Both the position numbers and the translations under genes were made by a program. A stretch of 37,546 nucleotides of DNA from positions 1-37,546 of the IMG/VR virus record IMGVR_UViG_3300021425_000082; one strand, 5' to 3'. This stretch comes from a virus. The notes beneath the pieces were generated by a model, which was not told the origin of the DNA, did not search any database, and was given only the letters and a program-made list of their open reading frames with translations. Of this stretch, positions 1 to 7,289 are shown one piece after another; position 1 is the first letter of the stretch, and each line of letters starts with the position of its first letter.

Positions 1-71
1 TTTGATCTATATATACTATAACAGATTTAACGCACGATGTCAATAAAAAAATAAATAAAATAAAAAAATAA

Positions 72-190
72 TCTCGTGCCAAGCAAGTCTATGCAATTCT
101 CGTGCCAGAAATACATCGCCTCTCCCCCACACAAACAATCCTAGCAAGTTTCGTGCCAAGAATTATCTCTAGCCTAAGGTAGGTTGGCAC
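72..190. repeat. CGTGCCA direct repeats plus inverted copy
   Basis: CGTGCCA occurs at 75-81, 101-107 and 152-158, each preceded by T or CT and followed by A/G-rich bases. The inverted form TTGGCAC is at 184-190. Spacings are 26 and 51 bases, close to one and two units of about 26. Related GCAAGT / GCAATT words precede copies 2 and 3. The array resembles protein-binding sites, such as a terminase recognition cluster or operator. Confidence 0.6.
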
Positions 191-200
191 AGTTCTTGCA

Positions 201-226
201 TACCCCCCTTAAATTAGTCGGGGGTA
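201..226. repeat. Hairpin TACCCCC / GGGGGTA
   Basis: A perfect 7-bp inverted repeat (201-207 with 220-226) surrounds a 12-base loop. It is G/C-rich in a very A/T-rich setting. No T-tract follows on either strand, so a simple intrinsic terminator is unlikely. Confidence 0.55.
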
Positions 227-395
227 CCTGAGAATAATAAAAAATAAATAATAAAAACAGCCTTCACCCCTATTTTTTGCTACCCCTAGACCTCTAACCC
301 CCCGTAATCACATCTAGCTTAGGCACTACCCTTATCAGGGGTTATTTTACCTGGAATAGGGGTTACACTTCCCCACACAGACGTAAGCGTAGACT

Positions 396-429
396 TTTTT
401 AGATATGAGCGAAGCGAAATATCTAAAAA
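396..429. repeat. Perfect 11-bp A/T inverted repeat before the first gene
   Basis: TTTTTAGATAT (396-406) and ATATCTAAAAA (419-429) flank a 12-base loop containing GCGAAGCGAA. It is 50 bases upstream of the first gene. The symmetric A/T runs could work as a weak terminator in either direction or as a binding site. The loop decamer recurs in opposite orientation at 37522-37531 near the right end. Confidence 0.6.
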
Positions 430-479
430 GCTGCCATCCGAATGTTGACTTCTGCAACATAGTATGCTAAGGTGAGAAA

Positions 480-827
480 ATGCGCAAACCTACTAAATTC
501 AAGTGTGGCTGTTATAACTGGCAAATATACTGGAGTCAGGAGGAAGCAGATGAGATGTATGGTAAGACCGACTCTAGTTCCAAAGTAGTGACAATCTACA
601 AATGTAAGAATGAGGAGATCACCAGGGAAACGCTACTACATGAGCTACTTCACGTGGTAATGGAAGATAAGGCAGAGGCAATATTTAACTTTGACTCTGA
701 CAGTAAAAGTTATGATAAAGAGGAGAATCTTATTAGGTTAATGTCACCAGTACTGATGCAATTAATTATGGATAATCCCGAACTATTCGATTTCCTAAGC
801 AAAAAAAGTAAAACGAGGTCTAAGTGA
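480..827 (+). CDS. HExxH zinc-metallopeptidase-like protein
   Basis: This 115-residue protein carries HELLH at residues 54-58 inside a hydrophobic helix (TLLHELLHVV), the zinc-binding and catalytic signature of small ImmA/IrrE- or SprT-like metallopeptidases. Glu81/Glu82 in the following helix could give the third zinc ligand. The C-terminus (DNPELFDFL) resembles small phage proteins of this type that sit near terminase genes. The ATG at 480 follows an AAGGTG-like ribosome site at 470-474. The stop overlaps the GTG start of the next gene by four bases (GTGA), so the two are probably translationally coupled. The substrate is unknown. A host-factor or repressor-cleaving role would be inference only. 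Confidence 0.75.
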   Translation: MRKPTKFKCGCYNWQIYWSQEEADEMYGKTDSSSKVVTIYKCKNEEITRETLLHELLHVVMEDKAEAIFNFDSDSKSYDKEENLIRLMSPVLMQLIMDNPELFDFLSKKSKTRSK

Positions 828-1357
828 GCGAAATTCAGTCAAAATATGATTTAGAATCAGCTAAAAAGATGTTCATGGACTTCAAACCCCTGAAAGAAAT
901 AGCTAAAGTATTGAATATTAAATACCGGACACTGGTATATCATAAAAATAAGTGGGAAGAGGAGCGCAATCTAGTACGTAAGGAAATTTTGCGAGACTTA
1001 GCTGACAACAAGAGAGCGATTTTAGTAAACCTTACATCAAACTCGCTTGATTGTGTAGATAGGGCTATAGAAGACCTAAAGAAGCGAGACAAACCTCCCA
1101 CAATACACGAGGCTCGACTGCTTACCAACATTGTATCTGAGATTGATCGTATAATCAGGTTAGATGATGGTGAGCCTACCGATATAATAAGCGAACACAA
1201 GCCTTCTACGGTAATAGAGCTGAAGGCAAAATTAAAGAAGGACCCATTTTACATCGAGGATGCGTCTTTTAGGGAGATTACAGATGAAACTACTACTAGC
1301 ACTAATGCTTCTGATTCCGACACTAGCTCTGAGTCAGATAACACTAACAAAGAATAA
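824..1357 (+). CDS. Probable terminase small subunit
   Basis: This 177-residue protein has an N-terminal helix-turn-helix-like segment (about residues 9-40, with MDFKPLKEIAKVLNIKYRTL), a helical middle and an acidic Ser/Thr/Asp-rich tail (from about residue 150). This is the usual plan of a phage small terminase: DNA-binding HTH, oligomerisation helices and a tail that contacts the large subunit. The GTG start at 824 overlaps the upstream stop. The large terminase lies one gene downstream, which supports the call. The last 74 bases overlap the start of the ClpP-like gene in another frame, and the low-complexity tail (repeated T, S and D) may be shaped by that overlap. The call rests on fold pattern and context, not a diagnostic motif. 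Confidence 0.6.
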   Translation: MSEIQSKYDLESAKKMFMDFKPLKEIAKVLNIKYRTLVYHKNKWEEERNLVRKEILRDLADNKRAILVNLTSNSLDCVDRAIEDLKKRDKPPTIHEARLLTNIVSEIDRIIRLDDGEPTDIISEHKPSTVIELKAKLKKDPFYIEDASFREITDETTTSTNASDSDTSSESDNTNKE

Positions 1358-1985
1358 CCATATTGTATTTAAGGGGGTTGTAAATGCTAAAAGCGTTGCT
1401 AAAGCTTCAACAGATTTGCTCAAACTTAGTTTCAGGACTAAGCCAGGGGACACGTTATATATTGTTCTTGATAGTCCTGGTGGCTCTGTCTACGATGGGC
1501 TCAATTTTGTTCAGCTCTTTGCTACGATACCTCGGAATGTTTCGTGCATAGCTAAAAAAGCTCACTCTATGGCACATCACTTTCTACAAGCATGTCCTGG
1601 CAAGAGACACGGCTTATCTAACATGATGTCTATGGCTCACAGAGCTTCCGGAGGTTTTAGAGGTACATTTAATAGTGGTAGAGTAGAGCAACAGTTAGAA
1701 CTATGGACAGGTATTGTGCAAAGCATGGAAAAAGTCAATGCTAAACGCATGGGACTTACTTTAGAAAAGTATCAATCGTATGCAAAAGATGAATATTGGT
1801 GTCATGGGTACGATTGTGTAAAGAAAAATTTTGTAGATCAAATTAGTAAAGTTAGTTGTAGTAAAGAACTAATTAATGAAGAAACTAGTAGAACAGTAAA
1901 CACTTTTTTTGGTAGCTACAAAGTATATGATTCTAAATGTCCTCTTATAGGCATGGTTCGTTACGAAAGGATTTCGAGAAGGTAA
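1284..1985 (+). CDS. Exported ClpP-like serine protease
   Basis: This 233-residue protein begins with a signal peptide (MKLLLALMLLIPTLALSQ, likely cleaved after Ser17). It is followed by a ClpP/crotonase-fold core. LDSPGGSV (residues 63-70) matches the ClpP oxyanion-hole strand, KAHSMAHHF aligns Ser95 with the catalytic Ser, and MSMAHRASGG aligns His119 with the catalytic His. The third residue is unclear (Asp169 or Asp185). Several cysteines (88, 104, 173, 178, 192) would suit an oxidising compartment. I chose the ATG at 1284 because AGGGAGA at 1271-1277 is well spaced. An in-frame ATG at 1260 has GAGG directly against it and would spoil the signal peptide. The stop overlaps the terminase start (TAATG). 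An exported ClpP-like protein is unusual in a packaging operon; the substrate is unknown. Confidence 0.75.
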   Translation: MKLLLALMLLIPTLALSQITLTKNNHIVFKGVVNAKSVAKASTDLLKLSFRTKPGDTLYIVLDSPGGSVYDGLNFVQLFATIPRNVSCIAKKAHSMAHHFLQACPGKRHGLSNMMSMAHRASGGFRGTFNSGRVEQQLELWTGIVQSMEKVNAKRMGLTLEKYQSYAKDEYWCHGYDCVKKNFVDQISKVSCSKELINEETSRTVNTFFGSYKVYDSKCPLIGMVRYERISRR

Positions 1986-3463
1986 TGAGTTTAATAGATT
2001 TAAAGCCTAGCGATGCCCTATACCTGCAAATCATGGAAGATCTGCATAAACACTGGGCTCCGCACTCAGGACAAGTAAAAGTAGGTATGCCTCTTATTAA
2101 AGGAGAGGTATCTACTGTATTTATTCAGTGTGGACGTAAGTGGGGTAAAACGGACTTTGCTGCTTACATGTTATGGAGACATGCTTTACTACATCCAGGC
2201 TCAGTATGTTACTACATAACTCCTGAACTAGCTCACGGTAGAGAAATTATCTGGCACAATGGTCGCCTAAGCCAGTTTGGCAGGGAAAAGGACGAGCAAG
2301 GCAGATTTGTTCCAGGGGGAGAGGAGCCTTTAAAGAAATATATTAAACATATAGCCAATACTGACTCACGTATTACATTTAAGAATAATAGTAGTATAAA
2401 AATTGTAGGTTCTGAGAACTGGGCTGCTGCTAACGGTCTAACACCCGACTTTGTAGTGTATGACGAGTTTAAAGTATTTCATCCTATGTTCCATACCGAA
2501 ATGAATCCTAACCGTATTGTACGTAAAGCACCTCTTGTAATAATTGGAACACCGCCTAAGCCAGGCGACAGGAATCAAGAGCAATACATGGAGTTTGCCG
2601 ATGAATGTCTTAAAAGAAAAGACTGCGCACATATTATCGCCTCATCTTATGATAATCCACACATGCCTAAGGAGGAAATCGACAAAGAGATCGAAAAGCT
2701 CAGGGTACGTGGTGAAGATGATGTTATCAAACGAGAGTATTTTGGAGAAATCAGTCTGGGAGGAAGGAACGCTATTTTCCCCATGTTTGATGCCAAAAGT
2801 CTCAGACCCTTTGGAGAAGTAACAAATGCTATTAGAAAAGATCTTAAAAAACTTGATTGGTACTGTATTACTGATCCTGGCTCCACTACTTGTTTTGCCG
2901 TTCTTTTTGCTGCTATTAATCCTTACACTAAACAGGTGTATCTTCTTGATGAGTTTTACGAAACATCCCAAGCTGATACCACGATCAAACAAATATACCC
3001 GAAAATAAAAGCTAAAATGAAAGAGTTGAATCCTTATATAGAAGTAGACGATTGGTATAAAGTATATGACGAAGCCGCAGCCTGGTTTGCTACAGAATTA
3101 ATGGGTCAATTTGGAGACTACTTTATGCCAACAGCAAAACACCTACACAAAAAGGAAAATGGCTTGTCACTATGTAAAGATCAAATAATATATGGAACTC
3201 TTGTTATGACAGATCGTATGCAGAAATTAAAGTGGGAAGTACAGCAGTATGTACGAACAGATAAGGGAGATATTCCTAAAAAGAATGACCATTTAATAGA
3301 TTGCTGGAGATATTTAAATGCAGCAGCAAATTATGATATGAATCAGCTAATAGAAAAGAAAAAGAAAGAAGATCCCAGACGAGGATATTCATTAAAAGAA
3401 GATGTAAATAATATAAAAAACGAAATGGATTGGACCCATTCAATAATGCCGTGGGAGGACTAA
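1985..3463 (+). CDS. Terminase large subunit (packaging ATPase/nuclease)
   Basis: This is the motor that pumps DNA into the prohead and cuts it. From the ATG at 1985 the protein has 492 residues. Walker A is GRKWGKT (50-56), Walker B is FVVYDE (156-161) and the coupling motif is VIIGTPP (185-191). The RNase H-like nuclease domain has Asp297 in ITDPG, LDEFYE near 321-326, and a late Asp in KKNDHLIDCWRY. The start at 1985 overlaps the previous stop as TAATG, with GAGAAGG just upstream. An ATG at 1937 would add 16 residues overlapping the protease gene and looks less likely. All catalytic motifs are intact. Confidence 0.95.
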   Translation: MSLIDLKPSDALYLQIMEDLHKHWAPHSGQVKVGMPLIKGEVSTVFIQCGRKWGKTDFAAYMLWRHALLHPGSVCYYITPELAHGREIIWHNGRLSQFGREKDEQGRFVPGGEEPLKKYIKHIANTDSRITFKNNSSIKIVGSENWAAANGLTPDFVVYDEFKVFHPMFHTEMNPNRIVRKAPLVIIGTPPKPGDRNQEQYMEFADECLKRKDCAHIIASSYDNPHMPKEEIDKEIEKLRVRGEDDVIKREYFGEISLGGRNAIFPMFDAKSLRPFGEVTNAIRKDLKKLDWYCITDPGSTTCFAVLFAAINPYTKQVYLLDEFYETSQADTTIKQIYPKIKAKMKELNPYIEVDDWYKVYDEAAAWFATELMGQFGDYFMPTAKHLHKKENGLSLCKDQIIYGTLVMTDRMQKLKWEVQQYVRTDKGDIPKKNDHLIDCWRYLNAAANYDMNQLIEKKKKEDPRRGYSLKEDVNNIKNEMDWTHSIMPWED

Positions 3464-3466
3464 CGT

Positions 3467-3712
3467 ATGGATATTACACAAATATCAATTATTTTATCAA
3501 TTATTGCTTGCATTTTAAGCGCAATTCTGCTACCTTTTACGCTGTATGCTCTGATTTTGGTGAAAAGTTTAGAAAAACAAACACACACCGTACAATTTAT
3601 GCCAGCCGAGGAAGCTCTCAGTAAAGAGAAGTTTGCTGATCCTGACAACGTATTTGAAGAAATAAATCAAGAGCAACAAGACGAGAATGAAGAAATTTAT
3701 AGAATGGTATAG
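3467..3712 (+). CDS. Small single-TM membrane protein with duplicated tail
   Basis: This 81-residue protein has one strong transmembrane segment at about residues 6-32 (ISIILSIIACILSAILL onward), then an acidic cytoplasmic-type tail ending KFADPDNVFEEINQEQQ and DENEEIYRMV. The ATG at 3467 follows GGGAGG in the end of the terminase gene. The C-terminal 27 residues, and the AGGAG ribosome site after the stop, are repeated almost exactly 254 bases downstream in the 30-residue gene at 3878. Function is unknown. Confidence 0.7.
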   Translation: MDITQISIILSIIACILSAILLPFTLYALILVKSLEKQTHTVQFMPAEEALSKEKFADPDNVFEEINQEQQDENEEIYRMV

Positions 3713-3719
3713 GAGATTA
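3627..3719 (+). repeat. Copy 1 of a ~95-bp imperfect direct repeat
   Basis: This segment encodes the acidic tail of the 81-residue protein and runs through its stop into the AGGAG ribosome site of the next gene. It matches 3881-3978 with scattered, mostly conservative differences. The longest shared block spans the EINQEQQDENEEIY codons. Confidence 0.8.
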
Positions 3720-3720
3720 G

Positions 3721-3885
3721 ATGGATTTATTTGAGGACATTAAAGAATATCAAGAAATGAAGTCTTTGGTTCTCAGCAGAAGTGACTTTGATAAGGTTTC
3801 AAATGAAATCGCCAATCCCTCTGAGCCTAGCGAAAAACTCGTAAATGCATTCAGGACTAATAAGAGCGTAATCGAGGATGAGTGA
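3721..3885 (+). CDS. Small acidic protein, 54 residues
   Basis: A short gene, MDLFEDIKEYQEMKSLVLSR to IEDE, opens at an ATG with AGGAG nine bases upstream and ends in a TGA overlapping the next ATG. It lies exactly between the two copies of the duplicated tail segment. Its middle (SDFDKVSNEI) weakly resembles the repeat (SDKVFDEI), so it might be a third, diverged copy. No known family was recognised. Evidence is the ribosome site, coupling and gene-dense context. Confidence 0.55.
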   Translation: MDLFEDIKEYQEMKSLVLSRSDFDKVSNEIANPSEPSEKLVNAFRTNKSVIEDE

Positions 3886-3970
3886 AAAGTTTGCAGATTC
3901 AGACAAAGTATTTGATGAAATAAATCAAGAGCAACAAGATGAAAATGAAGAAATCTACCAAATGGTATAG
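3878..3970 (+). CDS. 30-residue peptide duplicating the upstream tail
   Basis: MSEKFADSDKVFDEINQEQQ followed by DENEEIYQMV is an almost perfect copy of the tail of the 81-residue membrane protein, without the membrane segment. Its ATG overlaps the previous stop by eight bases, and its own stop is followed by AGGAG and the portal ATG. Whether the free peptide is stable is unknown. The intact frame and near-synonymous DNA differences favour expression over decay. Confidence 0.55.
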   Translation: MSEKFADSDKVFDEINQEQQDENEEIYQMV

Positions 3971-3978
3971 GAGCATAA
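3881..3978 (+). repeat. Copy 2 of the ~95-bp imperfect direct repeat
   Basis: This is the second copy of the segment at 3627-3719. It includes the stop codon and the AGGAG ribosome site, here serving the portal gene. Because coding tail and ribosome site were copied together, the duplication probably happened at DNA level within the phage. Confidence 0.8.
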
Positions 3979-6105
3979 ATGAGTTATTTTGATGAGTTAG
4001 GTGACGATAGACCCGATAAAGTCAATATCAAGCCGTATCATTCGATAGATAAAAAAGATGAAAAAGAAGTATTAAAGTGGTGTAATAAAGTAGTAAAAAC
4101 CCTAGAAAAACAAGCCGTTGCCAGAAACGCAAAAGCCAGAAAAAATTTAGAGACATACAGAGGGGCAGTTACTACTACAAGCCGTACCGATATTAGACGT
4201 TCTGACCGTCAATTTGTAAATAGAGTAAACAAGTTTGTTGTTAATCATTTACATGATATGACAGAGACTCGTATATCCCAATTATCTAGGTTAAAGCCAG
4301 CCGTAAACGTATTGCCTACAAATGATGAATATGAGGATAGAAATGCCTCTAAAGCTGTAAAGTTCCTCATTGACCATCTATGGTACATAAACAATGTAGA
4401 TGAGATAAGACAAAAGATGCTTCGTAACGCTTTTGTTTTTGGCGAATCTTACTGTTTTGTAACATGGGATAAAGAGAAAGGTGATCTACATCCAATGTAT
4501 GTAAAAGCTAGGGATATGGGCATTAGTCTTGACTTTGTAGATGAACAAGGAAATCCTGTACTAGATGAAGAAGGTAAAGCTGTAAAAATAGATCCTAAAA
4601 CACCAATTAAAACAGGAGATGTAAAGTACGAGGTAGAAGTACCTTGGCGAGTCTACATGCAAAGACAAAAACAATTGAATCAAGTAGAGTATGCATTTAG
4701 AGTACGTGTAGAAGCTACAGAAACTCTTAAAAAAGAATATCCTAATAAAGCTAAAGAGATTAAAGAATCTACAGATGTAAAATCTTTTGATGCCGATGAT
4801 TTAGCAGAGCATTTCCTAGAAGAAGATACTGTATATTATGAATTTTATCATAAAAAGACAAAACATTGTCCAGAGGGAGCATACGTTAAATTTACAGATG
4901 ATGTAATACTAGAAATGAGTGGAGCCCCATTTTCACACGGTAATTTACCTTTTGTACGTATTACTGACATGGATATACCAGAACAACTTAATGGTGTTTC
5001 TCAATATGAGCTAGTAAGACCGATTCAGAACATGCATGACAATCTTTCTACATTACTAGCTAAAAATATTTACATGATGGGACACGCTAAGTGGGTTATG
5101 CCTAGAGGCGCTTGTAAAATAGAATCTCTGGGTAACGATAATACTATTGTACAGTACCAGGGTCCGGTAGCACCTCAAATGCTACAGACAATGCCTAACC
5201 CTCCTGAGGCGTATAGTTTTAGAGATTCTTTACGCAATGAAATGGGGCAAATATATGGTGTACAAGGAGTATCTAGAGGACAACCACCTAAAGGTATTAC
5301 AGCAGCCGTAGCTTTACAATTTTTAAACGAGCAAGAACAAGAACGTAATAGTACAACAGTTATTAAACACAATGATATGATTAAGTCATTAGCTAAAATG
5401 ACTATTGCAGTATGTGGAGATAAGTATGACCCTGAAGATGGTCGTATGTTACGTATTGTAGGTAAAAATAATAGATATAGTATAAGACATTTTGATACAG
5501 CTAATTTACACAAAAATTATGATGTTAGATTAGAATTAGGATCAGGATTACCAGAAAGTAAAGCTGGTAAAGTACAGCGTATTATTGAAGTAATGCAAAT
5601 GAAGCCTGACTTATTATCTGACGAAAGATGGATTGATTTACTAGATCTAGGTAACTCTGACAAAATGAATAGTCTAATGACTGTATCTGTAAGAGCTGCT
5701 GAGTCTGAAAATGAAGATATTATGGCAGGACGGTTTGTAGGAGATCCTGAAGAATTTGAAGATCACATTATACACTGGAAAACTCACACTAAAGCAATGC
5801 AAGAGCGTACATTCAAAGAAGAGTGTCCAGTAGAGTATAGAGAAGAAATGATGGAGCATATCGCTATACATGAATTTCTTATGGTAGAAAAAGCTAAAAA
5901 TAGTCCTGCTTTTGAAGCGAAACTAGCTGAACTACCAAACTTTCCAGTATTTCCAAATGGATTTGTTCCAAGATCTACAGAACACCAGAGAGCTATTGTT
6001 CAAGGACAATCTAATGCTGGAATGCCTGTAGAAGGAGTAATTCCAGGAGAAGATAAATCAGAAATAGAAAGTAAAAACGAATTAATTAAAGGGAGTAAAA
6101 AATGA
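3979..6105 (+). CDS. Portal (head-tail connector) protein
   Basis: This 708-residue protein would form the dodecameric ring through which DNA enters and leaves the head. It is placed directly after the terminase module and before scaffold and coat. Its length is close to that of P22-type portals. The most recognisable stretch is VSRGQPPKGITAAVALQFLN with EQEQERNSTT, in the stem/clip-helix region of podovirus portals. The C-terminal helices are charged. The ATG at 3979 has GGAG eight bases upstream. The stop overlaps the next start (ATGA). Confidence 0.85.
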   Translation: MSYFDELGDDRPDKVNIKPYHSIDKKDEKEVLKWCNKVVKTLEKQAVARNAKARKNLETYRGAVTTTSRTDIRRSDRQFVNRVNKFVVNHLHDMTETRISQLSRLKPAVNVLPTNDEYEDRNASKAVKFLIDHLWYINNVDEIRQKMLRNAFVFGESYCFVTWDKEKGDLHPMYVKARDMGISLDFVDEQGNPVLDEEGKAVKIDPKTPIKTGDVKYEVEVPWRVYMQRQKQLNQVEYAFRVRVEATETLKKEYPNKAKEIKESTDVKSFDADDLAEHFLEEDTVYYEFYHKKTKHCPEGAYVKFTDDVILEMSGAPFSHGNLPFVRITDMDIPEQLNGVSQYELVRPIQNMHDNLSTLLAKNIYMMGHAKWVMPRGACKIESLGNDNTIVQYQGPVAPQMLQTMPNPPEAYSFRDSLRNEMGQIYGVQGVSRGQPPKGITAAVALQFLNEQEQERNSTTVIKHNDMIKSLAKMTIAVCGDKYDPEDGRMLRIVGKNNRYSIRHFDTANLHKNYDVRLELGSGLPESKAGKVQRIIEVMQMKPDLLSDERWIDLLDLGNSDKMNSLMTVSVRAAESENEDIMAGRFVGDPEEFEDHIIHWKTHTKAMQERTFKEECPVEYREEMMEHIAIHEFLMVEKAKNSPAFEAKLAELPNFPVFPNGFVPRSTEHQRAIVQGQSNAGMPVEGVIPGEDKSEIESKNELIKGSKK

Positions 6106-7268
6106 GTGAAGAAGTAGTAGAATCTATCCAAGAAGTAAATCAAGAAGTAGATCTAGCCCCAGAGGCGCATGAAGATGCTGGAGCATTATCTTTTGATGAG
6201 CTTGATTCTTTAACAGATGGCAGAAGTGAGGAAAAAGTATTAAATGATGCTAAAAAAGAAGTTAAGGCGGAGACAAAAAAGAACGAACCAAAAGCTAAAA
6301 GAGAGGACCACGATGAAGAGGCTGACGCTGGAGCAGAAGCGGAAGAAGGTGAAGCTGAGGCGTATGAAGAGGAAATTAAAAAAATCCTCGCCAGACAAGG
6401 TGAAGCAGACATGGAACTGTATGCAAACACCTTATTTAAACAAAAAGTAGATGGAGAAGAAGTAGACGTAGAACTACAAGAATTACTAAATAATTATAGT
6501 GGTAAAATGTCTTATGACAAAAAATTTCAAGAATTTTCTTCTACTAAAAAAGAATTTGATGATTATAAAAATAAATATGATACTGAAATAAATCAAATAA
6601 ATAGTTATATAAACGATTTTGCCCAAAAATTTAGGCAAAATGATGCTCTGGGAGCGTTAGAATATTTTGCGGAATTTGCTGGAATGAAGCCGTACGAGTT
6701 TAGACGGGAACTTCTAAACCAGTTAGTCCCTGAAATGGAAAGACGTTCTATTATGACAGAGGATCAAATAAAAGCAGAAGAACTCGCTTTTCAAAACGAG
6801 TATCTGATGCGACAACATGAATCTGCACAAAAACAAAGTCAGGAACAGCAAGCCTTAACGGAACTGGAAAATGAAATTGTTCAAGTACAGGAAGCTCATG
6901 GTATCTCAGACGAAGATTTTGAGAACGCTTACAATGAACTTATGGAGATCGATTACGATGGAGAAATCAACCCTGCTACTGTAGCTGAGTATTACATGCA
7001 CAGCACAGCTTACTCCAAAGCAGATCAGATTTTAAGTGGTATAGATCCCGTGTTAGCAGAACAAGATCCGGTGGTTGAAAGCCTTCAAAAAGTGATTGTG
7101 GAGAATCCAGATTTTGATGACAACGACTTGATCGAAATTGTGCAAACGGTTTATAGTGACTTCAAAAAAGATGCGTCTAAAACTGTTTCTAAAAAGGCTA
7201 GTCCTCCAAAGAAACAGGAAACTAAAACCCCCAAGAAACAAGATTTTGTAGATTGGGATGAAATTTAA
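6102..7268 (+). CDS. Capsid scaffolding protein
   Basis: This 388-residue, highly charged, helical protein sits between portal and major capsid genes, the standard position for a scaffold. Residues about 45-95 are rich in Glu, Asp, Ala and Lys. Residues about 130-180 and 215-270 have coiled-coil character (Gln/Glu/Leu rich). The end is basic and Pro/Lys-rich (SKKASPPKKQETKTPKKQD), which would suit a coat-binding tail. It lacks enzyme motifs. The ATG at 6102 follows GGGAG and overlaps the portal stop. Confidence 0.8.
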   Translation: MSEEVVESIQEVNQEVDLAPEAHEDAGALSFDELDSLTDGRSEEKVLNDAKKEVKAETKKNEPKAKREDHDEEADAGAEAEEGEAEAYEEEIKKILARQGEADMELYANTLFKQKVDGEEVDVELQELLNNYSGKMSYDKKFQEFSSTKKEFDDYKNKYDTEINQINSYINDFAQKFRQNDALGALEYFAEFAGMKPYEFRRELLNQLVPEMERRSIMTEDQIKAEELAFQNEYLMRQHESAQKQSQEQQALTELENEIVQVQEAHGISDEDFENAYNELMEIDYDGEINPATVAEYYMHSTAYSKADQILSGIDPVLAEQDPVVESLQKVIVENPDFDDNDLIEIVQTVYSDFKKDASKTVSKKASPPKKQETKTPKKQDFVDWDEI

Positions 7269-7289
7269 TTTTAACGAAAGGAGTTAAAA

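Larger units (their letters stand above)
1..479. other. Non-coding left region with repeats and hairpins
   Basis: No convincing gene lies in the first 479 bases. The stretch is a mix of A/T runs and short C- or G-runs. It contains three direct copies and one inverted copy of a CGTGCCA motif (72-190), a hairpin at 201-226, dispersed ACCCCTATT / AATAGGGGT and TAACCCC / GGGGTTA inverted repeats (about 266-366) and a long A/T hairpin at 396-429. Lying just upstream of the terminase genes, it could hold packaging recognition sites, early control sites or an origin. The sequence alone does not decide which. Confidence 0.7.

Noticed and set aside
940-1200. Leftward open frame of 86 codons inside the small terminase gene
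   Set aside because: It is antisense to a gene with a clear start, coupling and context, and has Ser/Arg-rich shadow-like composition.
2438-3008. Several open frames on both strands within the large terminase gene
   Set aside because: The terminase frame carries all catalytic motifs; the others lack ribosome sites and have shadow-type composition.
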